NCBI RefSeq assembly: GCF_005887615.1
Contig: NZ_VANS01000001.1
Coordinates: 1,677,097-1,741,096, forward strand
Origin: Sulfitobacter sabulilitoris
GTDB lineage: Bacteria; Pseudomonadota; Alphaproteobacteria; Rhodobacterales; Rhodobacteraceae
Reading direction: 5' to 3'
Length of the DNA: 64,000 nt
The first letter of the stretch is position 1. Each line of letters begins with the position of its first letter. Of the stretch, positions 51,912 to 61,454 are shown piece by piece. The notes below the pieces were generated by a model, which saw only the letters and a list, made by a program, of their open reading frames with translations, was not told the DNA's origin and made no database searches. A program made the translations under genes and the position numbers.

Positions 51912-52709
51912 CTACAGGCCAAACTGCGCATAGGCCGCGCGCTCTTCGATGCCCTGCACCGCATCCTCGACGACCTGCGCGCCAAAGCGTTGCAGGAAGG
52001 GGCGCCGCACCGCGTAGCGGCGGAACTTGACCTTGTCGCCGAACCGCTCCTGCATCATCGGCTTCACATGGCCCAACCCGTCGATCAGCCCAAGTTCGGC
52101 AGCGCGCCGCGCAAGCCAGACCTCGCCGGTGAACAGGTCTTCGCCGTCTGCCAGCTTGGCACCGCGGCGAGCCTTGACGTGATCGATGAAGTTGGTGTGG
52201 ATGTCGCCCAGCAGCCCCTTGAGGCGTTTGACGTCGGCGGGCTGTTCGGGGCGGAACGGATCCAGCATGGATTTGGATTTGCCCGCCGTGTAGACGCGCC
52301 GCTCCAGGCCTTGTTTCGCCAGGAATTCATGCGCGCCGAACGACGCCGAAATAACGCCAATGGACCCGAGGATCGAACTTTCGTCGGCATAGATTTCATC
52401 CGCCGCCGCCGCCAGCCAGTACCCGCCGGATGCCGCCACGTCTTCGATGAAGGCAAGGACAGGCACGTTCTTTTCGCCCGCCAGCCGTCGGATCCGGGCG
52501 CCGATCAGCGAGGATTGCACCGGCGATCCGCCGGGCGAGTTGATCTCGAGCACCACCGCATCGGGTTTGCCGCGCGCGAAGGCTTTTTCAAGGACCGGCG
52601 CCAGCGTCGCGTCATTGAGCGTGCCGCGCCCGGAGGCACCGATAATTCCCGCAAGGCGCACGACGGCCACCGTGGGGGATGATTTCACAAAGGGGATCCA
52701 GCGTTTCAT
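51912..52709 (-). CDS. S49-family serine peptidase (SohB/SppA-like)
   Basis: 265 residues with a Clp-like fold: VVLEINSPGGSPVQSSLIGARI, catalytic Ser in DVAASGGYWLAAAADEIYA near residue 95, SILGSIGVISASFG and, about 50 residues later, the Lys of GKSKSM as candidate general base. Short single-domain SohB-like form without a clear N-terminal membrane helix, so possibly cytoplasmic or membrane-associated. In other bacteria these enzymes degrade signal peptides or membrane protein fragments. Confidence 0.92.
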   Translation of the reverse strand: MKRWIPFVKSSPTVAVVRLAGIIGASGRGTLNDATLAPVLEKAFARGKPDAVVLEINSPGGSPVQSSLIGARIRRLAGEKNVPVLAFIEDVAASGGYWLAAAADEIYADESSILGSIGVISASFGAHEFLAKQGLERRVYTAGKSKSMLDPFRPEQPADVKRLKGLLGDIHTNFIDHVKARRGAKLADGEDLFTGEVWLARRAAELGLIDGLGHVKPMMQERFGDKVKFRRYAVRRPFLQRFGAQVVEDAVQGIEERAAYAQFGL

Positions 52710-52781
52710 GTCGCTCCATGTAATCGGATAGCTGCGGCAAACAAGGCGCGTGCGCGCCCAGTCCCCGAGGTCACGTGGCGT

Positions 52782-53543
52782 TTAATCGCGGATACGCCAC
52801 CCGGTCCTGAAAATCCACCAGATCGCAGCAAGGCAGATCCCGGTGAAGGCGGCGATGGCCAGCAGGCTGATGCCGATCGGCACATCGGCCGTGCCGAAGA
52901 ACGACCAGCGAAAGCCCGAGATCAGGTAGACGACCGGATTGAACTTGGAAATGACCTGCCACACCGGCGGCAGCATCGAGATCGAGTAGAACGAGCCGCC
53001 CAGGAACACCAGCGGCGTCACGATGAGCAGGGGCACCAGCTGCAACTGTTCGAAATTGCCGGCCCAGATGCCGATGATGAAACCGAACAGCGCAAAGCTG
53101 AGACAGGTGAGGATCAGGAAGGCGATCATCGCCAGCGGGTGCTGGATGTCGATATCGACAAAGAAGAACGCGGTGATCAGGATGATGACCCCGATGAACA
53201 TCGCCTTGGTCGCGGCCGCGCCGACATAGCCCATGACGATCTCGAGAAAGCTGATCGGCGCCGACAACAGCTCGTAAATCGTGCCGATGAATTTCGGAAA
53301 GTAGATGCCGAATGACGCGTTGGAAATCGCCTGTGTCATCACCGACAACATGATCAGTCCCGGCACGATGAACGCGCCGTAGCTGACGCCTTCGACCTGA
53401 TCGATGCGGCTGCCGATCGCCGCGCCGAACACCACGAAATACAGCGACGTGGACAGCACCGGTGAAATCAGGCTTTGCATGATCGTGCGGAAAAATCTTG
53501 CCATTTCAAAAACGTATATGGCACGGATCGCGGTCCAGTTCAT
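52782..53543 (-). CDS. ABC-2 type transporter permease (YadH-like)
   Basis: 253 residues with six membrane helices: [71 protein letters not shown]. These are typical of the ABC-2 exporters such as E. coli YadH. It overlaps its ATPase gene by 4 nt. Substrate unknown. Confidence 0.92.
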   Translation of the reverse strand: MNWTAIRAIYVFEMARFFRTIMQSLISPVLSTSLYFVVFGAAIGSRIDQVEGVSYGAFIVPGLIMLSVMTQAISNASFGIYFPKFIGTIYELLSAPISFLEIVMGYVGAAATKAMFIGVIILITAFFFVDIDIQHPLAMIAFLILTCLSFALFGFIIGIWAGNFEQLQLVPLLIVTPLVFLGGSFYSISMLPPVWQVISKFNPVVYLISGFRWSFFGTADVPIGISLLAIAAFTGICLAAIWWIFRTGWRIRD

Positions 53544-54478
53544 GCTGCGGCCTCCTTGTCTTCATGCACGAGGTCGACAAAGATATCCTCGAGACTGCTT
53601 TGCCGGGTCACGACGTCGCGCAGGGTAAGACCTTCGTTCGCCACCTGCGCCAACAGCTTGGTGATGCCCGTCCGCTCACCGCGCGTGTCGTAGGTGTAGA
53701 TCAGCTCGGCACCGTCTTCGGACAGGGTCACGTGTTCCGATTTCAATGAAGCGGGCAACGCATCTATGGGTTCGGTCAGCTGCACGTGCAATTGTTTCTT
53801 GCCCATGCGCGCCATAAGCTTGGCCTTGTCCTCCACCAGCAGCAATTCACCCTTGGCGATCACGCCGATGCGGTCCGCGATGGCTTCGGCCTCTTCGATA
53901 TAATGCGTCGTCAGGACAATGGTCACGCCGTCGGATTTCAGCCCGGCGACGATGTCCCACATATCCTTGCGCAATTCCACGTCGACCCCCGCCGTGGGTT
54001 CGTCGAGAAACAGAACGCGCGGCTCGTGCGCCAACGCCTTGGCGATCAGTACACGGCGTTTCATTCCACCCGACAATTCGCGGATCTGGCTGTCTTTCTT
54101 GTCCCACAGGGACAGTTGCCGCAGGATTTGCTCCAGCTTTTCGTCCTTTGACGACTTTCCGAACAGCCCGCGTGAAAACCGCACCGTGTTGATGACCTTC
54201 TCGAACGGCTCGAGCGCGATTTCCTGCGGCACCAGCCCGATCATCGACCGGGCTTCGCGATATTCGGTCTGGATGTCGTGACCGCCGACCGTCACGCTGC
54301 CCGCCGTGGCCGTGGTGATGCCGCACACGGTCGAAATCAGCGTGGTCTTGCCCGCGCCATTGGGCCCCAGAAGCGCTATGATCTCGCCCTCTTCGATCTC
54401 GAGGCTGACCCCCTTGAGCGCCTCGAACCCGCCGTCATAGGATTTGCGCAGGTTGGATATCTTCAGAATGGGGGGCAT
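53540..54478 (-). CDS. ABC transporter ATP-binding protein (YadG-like)
   Basis: 312 residues: Walker [11 protein letters not shown] near residue 44, signature [13 protein letters not shown], Walker [13 protein letters not shown], and switch His in [13 protein letters not shown]-terminal extension of about 90 residues follows, as in YadG and daunorubicin-type exporters. Start ATG 54478 ([10 protein letters not shown]). Coupled with the ABC-2 permease. Confidence 0.94.
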   Translation of the reverse strand: MPPILKISNLRKSYDGGFEALKGVSLEIEEGEIIALLGPNGAGKTTLISTVCGITTATAGSVTVGGHDIQTEYREARSMIGLVPQEIALEPFEKVINTVRFSRGLFGKSSKDEKLEQILRQLSLWDKKDSQIRELSGGMKRRVLIAKALAHEPRVLFLDEPTAGVDVELRKDMWDIVAGLKSDGVTIVLTTHYIEEAEAIADRIGVIAKGELLLVEDKAKLMARMGKKQLHVQLTEPIDALPASLKSEHVTLSEDGAELIYTYDTRGERTGITKLLAQVANEGLTLRDVVTRQSSLEDIFVDLVHEDKEAAA

Positions 54479-54592
54479 GCCTGTCTCCGGTTTGGTCTTG
54501 AGGCGCAACCTAGGGCGCGGACAGGACCTTGAACAGAGCAGAAGCGCACATCCCCGCCGCACAGCGCGCAGGGACCGGCACGCAGGCTGCGA

Positions 54593-55117
54593 TCAGGATT
54601 TGCCGGTCAGACGCTTCAGCCAGCTTTTCTTGTCCGTCTCGGGCGCGTCGTCGGCAGGGGCGTCCGCGGACTGCGCCGGCCCTTCCAACGTTTCCTGCAG
54701 ATTGGAAAAGAACTGATCGGCCATCTTCTTGGCGAAGCCGTCGATGATGCGGCTGCCCAGCTGCGCCAGCTTGCCGCCGACCTTGGCCTCCACGTCGTAG
54801 CTCAGTTCGGTCCCGCCGTCCTTTTCCGCCATGCGCACCTGCGCGCCGCCCTTGGCAAAGCCCGCCGCCCCGCCCTTGCCTTCTCCGCTGATCGTCATGG
54901 ACTGGTCCGGCACCATGTCGGTCAGCGTCACCTGCCCCTTGAAGGTGGCCTTCACCGGGCCGACCTTTTGCACCACTGTCGCCTCGAAACCGTCGTCGGG
55001 GTTGCCCGTCACATCCTGCGCGCCGGGCACACAGGCCTCGAGCACTTCCGGCGTGAGCAAGGCCGCGTAGACCTGTGCGGGGGTCGCTGCGATCTGGCGG
55101 GTGTCGGACATCTTCAT
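54593..55117 (-). CDS. CoxG/SRPBCC-fold protein
   Basis: 174 residues; residues 4-150 match the carbon-monoxide-dehydrogenase subunit G family with a START-like fold (RQIAATPAQVYAALLTPEVLEACVPG, ELSYDVEAKVGGKLAQLGSRIIDGFAKKMADQFF). The end carries an acidic linker and a basic SWLKRLTGKS. In CO oxidisers CoxG tethers the enzyme to the membrane, but no cox genes are near and relatives occur without them. Start ATG 55117 after AAGGAGG. Confidence 0.87.
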   Translation of the reverse strand: MKMSDTRQIAATPAQVYAALLTPEVLEACVPGAQDVTGNPDDGFEATVVQKVGPVKATFKGQVTLTDMVPDQSMTISGEGKGGAAGFAKGGAQVRMAEKDGGTELSYDVEAKVGGKLAQLGSRIIDGFAKKMADQFFSNLQETLEGPAQSADAPADDAPETDKKSWLKRLTGKS

Positions 55118-55259
55118 GGCGCGAGGCCTCCTTGGGGGTTGGTCTTGCTTCGTCATAGCGCACCGCGCACCACCCCGCCAACCGATTTGCGCCACATGCG
55201 CCCTTTGATACGGCGTTATCGGTGCTGGACAGGGCCGCCGGGGCTGATAGGTCTGGCGC

Positions 55260-56237
55260 ATGACACCTGTACCTCTCAACCGTGCGGGGCTGGCCATTGC
55301 CTTTGTTCTGGCGGGGGTCTTTGCCATATCGATCAACGATATGCTGGTGAAACAGCTGTCGGGCGGCTACCCGCTGCACGAAATCGTCCTTGCCCGCTCG
55401 GCCATCGGGATCGCGTTTTCCCTGATCATCGTGCAGTTCGAAGGCGGCCTGGGCATTCTCAAGACCCGCCGCCCGGCACTGCACCTGTTGCGCGGATTGC
55501 TGGTGGTCGTGGCCAACATGACGTTTTTCCTCGCGCTCGCCGCGATCCCGCTGGCGGATGCCACGGCCCTGTTCTTTGCGGCGCCGCTGTTCATCACGCT
55601 CCTGTCGATTCCGATCCTGGGCGAAAAGGTCGGGCCGGTGCGGATGACGGCGGTCATGGTGGGGTTCGCCGGCGTCGTCATCATGCAACGCCCCTGGGCG
55701 GATGCCGGCCAGCTGGAGGCCAGCCGCCTCGTGTTGCTGCTGCCCGTCGTGGCCGCGTTGACCTATGCGCTGAACCAGTTGATGACCCGCAAACTGGGAG
55801 TGGACACCAAGGCGTCGGCGCTTTCGATTTATATCCAGGGCACCTTTATCGTCGTGTCGCTGTTGTTTTTCGCCATCGCGGGCGACGGCCGCTTCGTGAC
55901 CGACGCCAGCAGCCCGTCGATGCAGTTCCTGTTGCGGGCGTGGGTCTGGCCCACACGCACGGACACATGGGTCCTGCTTGGCATGGGGGCCAATGCCGCC
56001 GTCATCGGCTACTGCCTGAGCCAGGCGTACCGCATGGCGGACGCGGCCACCGTTGCGCCCTTCGAATACATCGGCCTTCCGCTGGCCGTGTTCTGGGGCT
56101 GGATCATCTTTTCCGACCTGCCCGTGTGGGAGGTCTGGGTCGGCATCGCGTTGATCCTCGCCTCCGGCGTGTTCGTGTTCCTGCGCGAGCGGCAAAAGGC
56201 CCGCGGGATCACGCGCGGACCCTTGCAGCGGCGCTGA
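55260..56237 (+). CDS. EamA/DMT-family transporter
   Basis: A 325-residue membrane protein with about ten helices in two EamA halves (GVFAISINDMLVKQLSGGYPLHEIVLARS at the start of the first; ANAAVIGYCLSQAYRMADAATVAPFEYIGLPLAVFWG in the second). The second-half sequence is like S-adenosylmethionine/riboflavin-type DMT exporters but substrate is unknown. Convergent with the quinone oxidoreductase gene, 6 nt apart. Confidence 0.9.
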   Translation: MTPVPLNRAGLAIAFVLAGVFAISINDMLVKQLSGGYPLHEIVLARSAIGIAFSLIIVQFEGGLGILKTRRPALHLLRGLLVVVANMTFFLALAAIPLADATALFFAAPLFITLLSIPILGEKVGPVRMTAVMVGFAGVVIMQRPWADAGQLEASRLVLLLPVVAALTYALNQLMTRKLGVDTKASALSIYIQGTFIVVSLLFFAIAGDGRFVTDASSPSMQFLLRAWVWPTRTDTWVLLGMGANAAVIGYCLSQAYRMADAATVAPFEYIGLPLAVFWGWIIFSDLPVWEVWVGIALILASGVFVFLRERQKARGITRGPLQRR

Positions 56238-56243
56238 CCTTGC

Positions 56244-57209
56244 CTAGCCGTCGATCGTGACGACGACCTTGCCGGTCGCCTTGCGCGTCCGCAAAAGCTC
56301 GAGCGCTTCGTTCGCCTGCTCCAGCGGCAGCACGTTGCTGACATGCGGTTTGATCTTGCCATCGACATACCACGCGATGAGCTGTTTGAAGCTGTCGGTC
56401 AGCACCGCCGGGTTCACCCGCGTATATCCGCCCCAGTAGTAGCCGATGACGGTCAGGTTCTTGACCAGCAGGATGTTGGCGGGAATCTGCGGGACCGTGC
56501 CCGAGGCAAAGCCCAGCGGCAGGATGCGCGCCTCGGGGTTGCAGGCACGCAGGGCCGCCATGAATTGGTCCCCGCCGATCGGATCATAGACCACATCGGC
56601 CCCGCCAAGCGCCTTGACCTGCGTGCGGATGTCGTCGGAATCGGAATTTATCAGGTGGTCGGCCCCGGCGGCCTGCGCGACCTCGAGCTTGTCCGCGCCG
56701 CGCGCCACCGCGATCACCTCTGCGCCCATCAGCTTGCCCAACTCGACCGCGGTCAGCCCCACACCGCCCGACGCGCCCAGAACCAGCAGCCGTTCGCCGG
56801 GGCGCAGGTGCGCCTTGTAATCAAGCGCCACGTGACTGGTGCCATAGGCGATCAGGAACGCCGCCGCGTCGATATCGGTCATCGCATCGGGAATCGCCAC
56901 GCAGATATCGGCCGCCATCACGGCATAATCGGCCAATCCGTGGACACCGGTATAGGCCGCGATCCGCTGGCCGACCGACAGCGACGTCACCCCCTCGCCC
57001 AGCGCCGTGACCGTGCCGCACAATTCCATCCCGAGGGTAAAGGGCAAGGACGGTTTTTCCTGATAGGTGCCCTTGATCAACAACAAATCCCCAAAATTCA
57101 GCCCGCAACTGTGCACTTTGACCTGAACTTCGCCGGGTCCCGGATCCGGAACGGGGATGTCGTTCAGGCGAAGCGGTTGATCGTATTGGGTGACTTGCAT
57201 GGCGCGCAT
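56244..57209 (-). CDS. NADPH:quinone oxidoreductase / zeta-crystallin-like MDR
   Basis: 321 residues of the medium-chain dehydrogenase superfamily without zinc: N-terminal GroES-like part (VKVHSCGLNFGDLLLIKGTY, LPFTLGMELCGTVTALG) and Rossmann domain (LLVLGASGGVGLTAVELGK, VVYDPIGGDQF). It resembles eukaryote-type QORL2/zeta-crystallin proteins that reduce quinones or enoyl substrates. Start ATG 57209 (MRAMQVTQYD). The longer frame to 57323 crosses the promoter of the histidine kinase. Confidence 0.91.
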   Translation of the reverse strand: MRAMQVTQYDQPLRLNDIPVPDPGPGEVQVKVHSCGLNFGDLLLIKGTYQEKPSLPFTLGMELCGTVTALGEGVTSLSVGQRIAAYTGVHGLADYAVMAADICVAIPDAMTDIDAAAFLIAYGTSHVALDYKAHLRPGERLLVLGASGGVGLTAVELGKLMGAEVIAVARGADKLEVAQAAGADHLINSDSDDIRTQVKALGGADVVYDPIGGDQFMAALRACNPEARILPLGFASGTVPQIPANILLVKNLTVIGYYWGGYTRVNPAVLTDSFKQLIAWYVDGKIKPHVSNVLPLEQANEALELLRTRKATGKVVVTIDG

Positions 57210-57416
57210 GGGTAAATCCTTTGACGGGTCGGTGGTGCGCGCGAAAAGGCCAGACTGCGCCACAAATGGCAAGGCCCGTGGCCGGACGCAGCCGCCATGC
57301 CCGCACATTTTGACGCCGGACAAGGTGCGCCTATTAACGCTTGGTTCAGACCTGATGGCCTATAGCTGACGCGGAATGAAAACGCGGCTCCACAGCACTC
57401 AGGCGGTTTGACGATC

Positions 57417-59222
57417 ATGCAAGAGTCCGAACTCAAAGATCTCGCGACAGAACGCTCGGCAATCGCCCGTATGGGGTCGCTGCACCGGATGCACTGGATC
57501 GTGGTGGGCCTGTCGCTCTTGCTGACTTTCGGCGCATGGTACATCACGCGTGAACAAATCAATTCCCGCGTCGCGGACCGGTTCGACCGAAACGCCGCGC
57601 AGGTCCTGGAATTGGTGTCCGAACGGTTGCAGAAATACGAGGACGCCCTGTGGGGCGGGGTGGCCGCGATCCAGGCCGCGGGCGGTGATATCAGCTATGA
57701 TAAATGGCGGACCTACGCGGACACGCTGAATATCGAGACGAAATACCCCGGCATCAACGGGATCGGCGTGATCCATCATGTCCAGCGCACCGAGATTGAC
57801 AATTTCCTCGCCCGGCAACGTCTGGTCCGTCCCGAATTTCGCATCCATCCCGATCAACCGGGCGACGACCTCTTTCCCATCACCTACATCGAACCCTCCG
57901 CCCTGAACGCGGCGGCTGTCGGGCTGGACATTGCGCATGAGGCCAACCGGCTGCGCGCGGCACGGCGGGCGGGCGACATCGGCGCGGCGCAGATCACGGC
58001 GCCCATCGTCCTGGTGCAGGATGCCGAACGGACGCCGGGCTTCCTGTTCTACGCGCCCTTCTACACCGAAAACGTGTCATCGACACTGGCACAAAGGCGC
58101 GACAATTTTGGCGGGCTGGTCTATGCCCCGTTCATTTTCCACAAACTGGTCGAAGGGGTATTGGGCCGCGACAGCCGCCTGGTCCGGTTCTCGATCCACG
58201 ACAACGACGACGTCCTGTTCGACGAAGGCGACACCATGCCGGAGGGTTTCGTTCCGCAATTCACCAAGACGCGGACGTTGCACCTTTATGGCCGCGTCTG
58301 GACCTTCAAGATCTGGGATGCGCCGCAGTTCCAGGCCCTGACCGGCAGCAGCGAACCGATGATGATCCTGATTGGCGGGCTGTTCATCGACACCATGCTG
58401 CTGATCCTGTTCGTCACCCTCGCGCGGTCCAACCGTCGCGCGCTCGCCTTTGCCGACCGCATGTCGCAAGAGCTTACCCGGCAGATGCACTCGCTGGCCC
58501 AGTCGAACAAGGAACTGGAACAATTCGCCTATGTCACCTCCCATGATCTCAAGACGCCCTTGCGTGGGATCGGGTATCTTCTTGATTACCTCGGAGAAGA
58601 GCTTGAGCCGTTTGTCAGCGGGCCGGAGGACACACAGGAAATCGAAGATAACCTGACGCGGCTGCACGGGCAGGTTCGGCGGATGGAAAACCTGATCGCG
58701 GGAATCCTCGAATATTCGAGCATCCAGAACACCAACAACAAGCTGTCCGTGGTCGATACGCATACTCTCGTGCGGGAGATTTGTTACACTCTCGATCTGC
58801 GTCAGGATCAGTTCGTGTTCGATGGGCACTTTCCTGAATTCACCACCGACTCCATTCGACTGGAACAGGTTCTGACAAACCTGATCTCGAACGCGCGGAA
58901 ATACAACGATAACCCCGATACCGCCGTGATCCGCATCAACGTCCGCGACATGGGCGAACGGCTGCGGTTTACGGTGGCTGACAACGGTCCGGGCATCGAG
59001 CCGCGGTTTCACGCCCGCATCTTCGAGATTTTCCAGACACTGCAACCCAAGGATGAAGTGGAAAGCACCGGGATCGGTCTGTCGATCGTCAAGAAAGCCG
59101 TTGAACTTTATGGCGGCACGATCGAGCTGAAATCCGAACCCGGTGCCGGAACGGAAATCAGTTTTGACTGGCCGTGGCGCATAGATATCGAAAACGGACC
59201 GGAACAGAAAAGGGCGGCATGA
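57417..59222 (+). CDS. CHASE-domain sensor histidine kinase
   Basis: 601 residues. Membrane helix at about 25-43, periplasmic CHASE domain at about 70-285 (YPGINGIGVIHHV, FYAPFYTENVSS), second helix at about 310-335, then the kinase core: H-box SHDLKTPLRGIGYLL with phosphorylated His near 373, N-box NLISNARKYND, G1 DNGPGIEP, G2 STGIGLSIVKK. No PAS or HAMP domain. CHASE domains bind small ligands such as cytokinin-like molecules in plants; the bacterial ligand is unknown. Start ATG 57417 after AGGCGG. A weak TTAA-N7-TTCA element is at 57334. It is coupled to the response regulator. Confidence 0.93.
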   Translation: MQESELKDLATERSAIARMGSLHRMHWIVVGLSLLLTFGAWYITREQINSRVADRFDRNAAQVLELVSERLQKYEDALWGGVAAIQAAGGDISYDKWRTYADTLNIETKYPGINGIGVIHHVQRTEIDNFLARQRLVRPEFRIHPDQPGDDLFPITYIEPSALNAAAVGLDIAHEANRLRAARRAGDIGAAQITAPIVLVQDAERTPGFLFYAPFYTENVSSTLAQRRDNFGGLVYAPFIFHKLVEGVLGRDSRLVRFSIHDNDDVLFDEGDTMPEGFVPQFTKTRTLHLYGRVWTFKIWDAPQFQALTGSSEPMMILIGGLFIDTMLLILFVTLARSNRRALAFADRMSQELTRQMHSLAQSNKELEQFAYVTSHDLKTPLRGIGYLLDYLGEELEPFVSGPEDTQEIEDNLTRLHGQVRRMENLIAGILEYSSIQNTNNKLSVVDTHTLVREICYTLDLRQDQFVFDGHFPEFTTDSIRLEQVLTNLISNARKYNDNPDTAVIRINVRDMGERLRFTVADNGPGIEPRFHARIFEIFQTLQPKDEVESTGIGLSIVKKAVELYGGTIELKSEPGAGTEISFDWPWRIDIENGPEQKRAA

Positions 59223-59668
59223 GCGTGTCACGCAGTAAGCAAATCCAGTTTCTGATCGTTGAAGACAGCGACCTCGATGCCGAACGTGTTTTACGCACGT
59301 TCAAGAGGTTGAAGATCCCGAACAAGACCCATCGCGCAAAAGACGGGATTGACGCGCTGGATCTTCTGCGCGGCGCACAGGGCGAGATATTGCCGAATGC
59401 CCCGCTCATCGTATTGCTCGACATCAACATGCCCCGCATGAACGGGCTTGAATTTCTGCGCGAAGTGCGCAGCGATCAGGCGCTCCGCGACATTCCGGTG
59501 TTCGTCTTCACCACCTCCGAACGACCCGATGACGTCGACACGTCTCATCAGCTGAATGTCTGCGGCTATATCGTCAAACCTCTTCATTCCGCCGAGATGA
59601 CGCATGCGTTCGAAACGCTGAGCCGCTTTTGGGCGCTATGCAAGTACCCGCGCGCGGCAGCCTGGTAG
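59219..59668 (+). CDS. Single-domain response regulator (Rcp1/CheY-like)
   Basis: 149 residues, receiver domain only: acidic pair in LIVEDSDLDAERV, phospho-acceptor Asp in VLLDINMPRMNGLEFL near residue 64, Thr/Ser in VFTTSERPDDV and Lys in GYIVKPL. The DSDLDAERVLRTFKRL opening is the Rcp1-type form usually paired with phytochrome-like kinases. ATGA overlap with the CHASE kinase makes it the cognate partner. With no output domain, it should act by protein contact or as a phosphate relay; the next relay protein is not nearby. Confidence 0.93.
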   Translation: MSVSRSKQIQFLIVEDSDLDAERVLRTFKRLKIPNKTHRAKDGIDALDLLRGAQGEILPNAPLIVLLDINMPRMNGLEFLREVRSDQALRDIPVFVFTTSERPDDVDTSHQLNVCGYIVKPLHSAEMTHAFETLSRFWALCKYPRAAAW

Positions 59669-59930
59669 CTTGTGCCACAGGCGGTCACGTCCTGCCCGGA
59701 CAGCGCCGTAGTGGCATCACCATGCCTTTTGGCCGACCATGCCGATCGGCAGATCGCCGCGGTTTCACGCCACAAGGCCAATTTCGATATAACTCCAGTG
59801 CGGGTGCGAAAGTTCGGCCCTGGCCGAGCCGCAGGATGCCTGCGCTCAATTGAGGCGCGCGCCTTCATCCGCCGTGTGGTCTTTCTGCACGTCATGGACG
59901 TGTTTGCTCATTGTCGATCCTCACGATCAC
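59669..59930. other. 262-nt gap with one short SD-led frame
   Basis: No recognisable gene. On the minus strand a 21-codon frame (59911-59846, MSKHVHDVQKDHTADEG) follows GAGGATCGACA, a reasonable ribosome site, but nothing similar is known to me and it may be a remnant. No terminator after the response regulator is evident. This marks the start of the low-density end of the window. Confidence 0.4.
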
Positions 59931-60392
59931 TCACTCTGCCGGCGTTGGCGCTGACTTGCGTTCCGGCCAATGATCCGGGTGCCACAAAGGCGACCGAATA
60001 AGCGATTTCGAGCAGTTCATGAAGGTTTCCTCGCGATCAACGACGAGGGCCAACCATGGCTCCCTTCGCTTGTTGATGGCATATTATTTGTTGATTGCCG
60101 CATCCGGCAGGATGCGCGCCTTGCCGGCAACGCGCAATGTATCACCATGACCTGGCACGACGAACAAGAGCGCCGTGTCGGGGGCTTCGATCAAGATGTG
60201 AAAGCCCTCGACGCGAAGATTGCCGAGCCGATCCGGAATGATCGGCGTCTTGTCGCCACAGACCTCGACGACCCCGGAGGGCCCCCATTTCGGAGAGATG
60301 TCGATCAGGCCTTCGGATGCCTTTGTCGCGATGATCACGAATGGCCTATGTTCAATGAATTTCCACGCGACATCGTTCCGCCGGTCACTCAC
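59931..60392 (-). pseudogene. PPOX-family (pyridoxamine 5'-phosphate oxidase-like) flavoprotein gene, interrupted by a stop codon
   Basis: One minus-strand frame: GTG 60392, 102 codons, TAA at 60086-60084, then the same frame reads on for 50 codons to TGA 59933-59931. The first part has PPOX-family features (FIEHRPFVIIATKASEGLIDISPKWGPSG, IPDRLGNLRVEGFH, LLFVVPGHGDTLRVAGKARI). The part after the stop has the matching family tail (LALVVDREETFMNCSKSLIRS, LWHPDHWPERK). The N-terminus is also about 30 residues shorter than usual, with a stop just ahead. A likely recent pseudogene; stop read-through cannot be excluded. Confidence 0.8.
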
Positions 60393-60581
60393 CTAGAGAA
60401 AGGTCTTCACAAAACTCTTGTCGGCAGGAGCTCTCTTTCTGGCCTACGACGGTCTTGATCTGTTGATCGGCTTCGAGCACGGCAGCCTCAGCAAGGGGAT
60501 AGGTCAAGCCCCAGGGCAAGTGCGCCCATTCTCCTAACCGCTATTTCTATCGGTCAAGGTAAATGGCGTATCGGCAGTTGG

Positions 60582-61304
60582 TCAGCCACCCCCCGAACCT
60601 GTCCCGGTTTTCGACGCAGGTCGCACGCCGACCAATGGCGATTGTGCCATCCAGTCCTGCGCGGCATTGATCAGGTGCCGAGGCCCGTCAAGAAAGACGG
60701 TCTTTGCCTCGATCGCGTCCCGAACCGTCACATCCCCCAGCCAAAGCGATATCAGATCTGGAAGCGGTGCGGTAAGGTAGACATCGACTTGGTGGCCCGG
60801 ATCATCGGGGCAGAGGTCGACGGCATCGCCGTTCGCCATCACCCACCATGTATTAAGATCGGTGCGGTCGGAGATTTGCACGAGGATCACGGTTTCCCCG
60901 TCGGGCAAGCCTTGGGTGTTCAACGTGCGGTGAAAATCCCACATGAACCCGCCGACATCGCAGTCCTGTGCCGCGATACTGCGCTTGCGCCACCGCATCC
61001 CCCAGATTGCCATATTTTCGACAATCGGCCCCAGTTCCCGGCCAGAGCGCGTCAACTTGTACTCGGTAGCCTGCCCGGACTGCGCCGCCCTTCGGATGAT
61101 GATCTCGGCGGCTTCCAGCGTTTTTAACCGCTTGCTCAGGATAGACGGGGACATCCGTGGGATCGCTTTTTGAAACCGGCCGAAACGCGTGGTTCCCAGA
61201 AACATCTCGCGCAGCAACAAAAGGGTCCACTTGTCCCCCAAGATATCTGCAGAGGCCATGGCCGGGCACAAGCTGCCCGAAGTGTTCTTTGTTCTGATGT
61301 CCAT
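60582..61304 (-). CDS. HxlR-family transcriptional regulator with SCP2-like C-terminal domain
   Basis: 240 residues. The N-terminal winged helix matches HxlR (LCPAMASADILGDKWTLLLLREMFLGTTRFGRFQ, IPRMSPSILSKRLKTLE, YKLTRSGRELGPIV). The C-terminal half (about 120-225) looks like an SCP2 sterol-carrier-type ligand pocket (WWVMANGDAVDLCPDDPGHQVDVYLTAPL), so it may sense a hydrophobic or small ligand. It is divergent from the MddA-like gene across about 150 nt with inverted repeats, so it probably controls that gene. Confidence 0.91.
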   Translation of the reverse strand: MDIRTKNTSGSLCPAMASADILGDKWTLLLLREMFLGTTRFGRFQKAIPRMSPSILSKRLKTLEAAEIIIRRAAQSGQATEYKLTRSGRELGPIVENMAIWGMRWRKRSIAAQDCDVGGFMWDFHRTLNTQGLPDGETVILVQISDRTDLNTWWVMANGDAVDLCPDDPGHQVDVYLTAPLPDLISLWLGDVTVRDAIEAKTVFLDGPRHLINAAQDWMAQSPLVGVRPASKTGTGSGGG

Positions 61305-61313
61305 CGGCAGAGC

Positions 61314-61380
61314 ATACTTCGTGCGAAGGCGCCCTGACTACTTCGGATTGTGTAGTGGTTTGATACGGATTGCGAAGTAT
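61314..61380. promoter_or_regulatory. Inverted repeats in the HxlR-mddA divergent promoter
   Basis: Two nested inverted repeats: ATACTTCG at 61314-61321 with CGAAGTAT at 61373-61380, and ACTAC at 61337-61341 with GTAGT at 61352-61356. They lie between the divergent starts, where an HxlR-type repressor would bind to control both genes. Confidence 0.5.
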
Positions 61381-61454
61381 CCTGCCTCTCTACATGCGCA
61401 CACCCTATGGCAGAGCCCGGCATCACGGGCGATTTCACGCGAATGGGGCATGCC

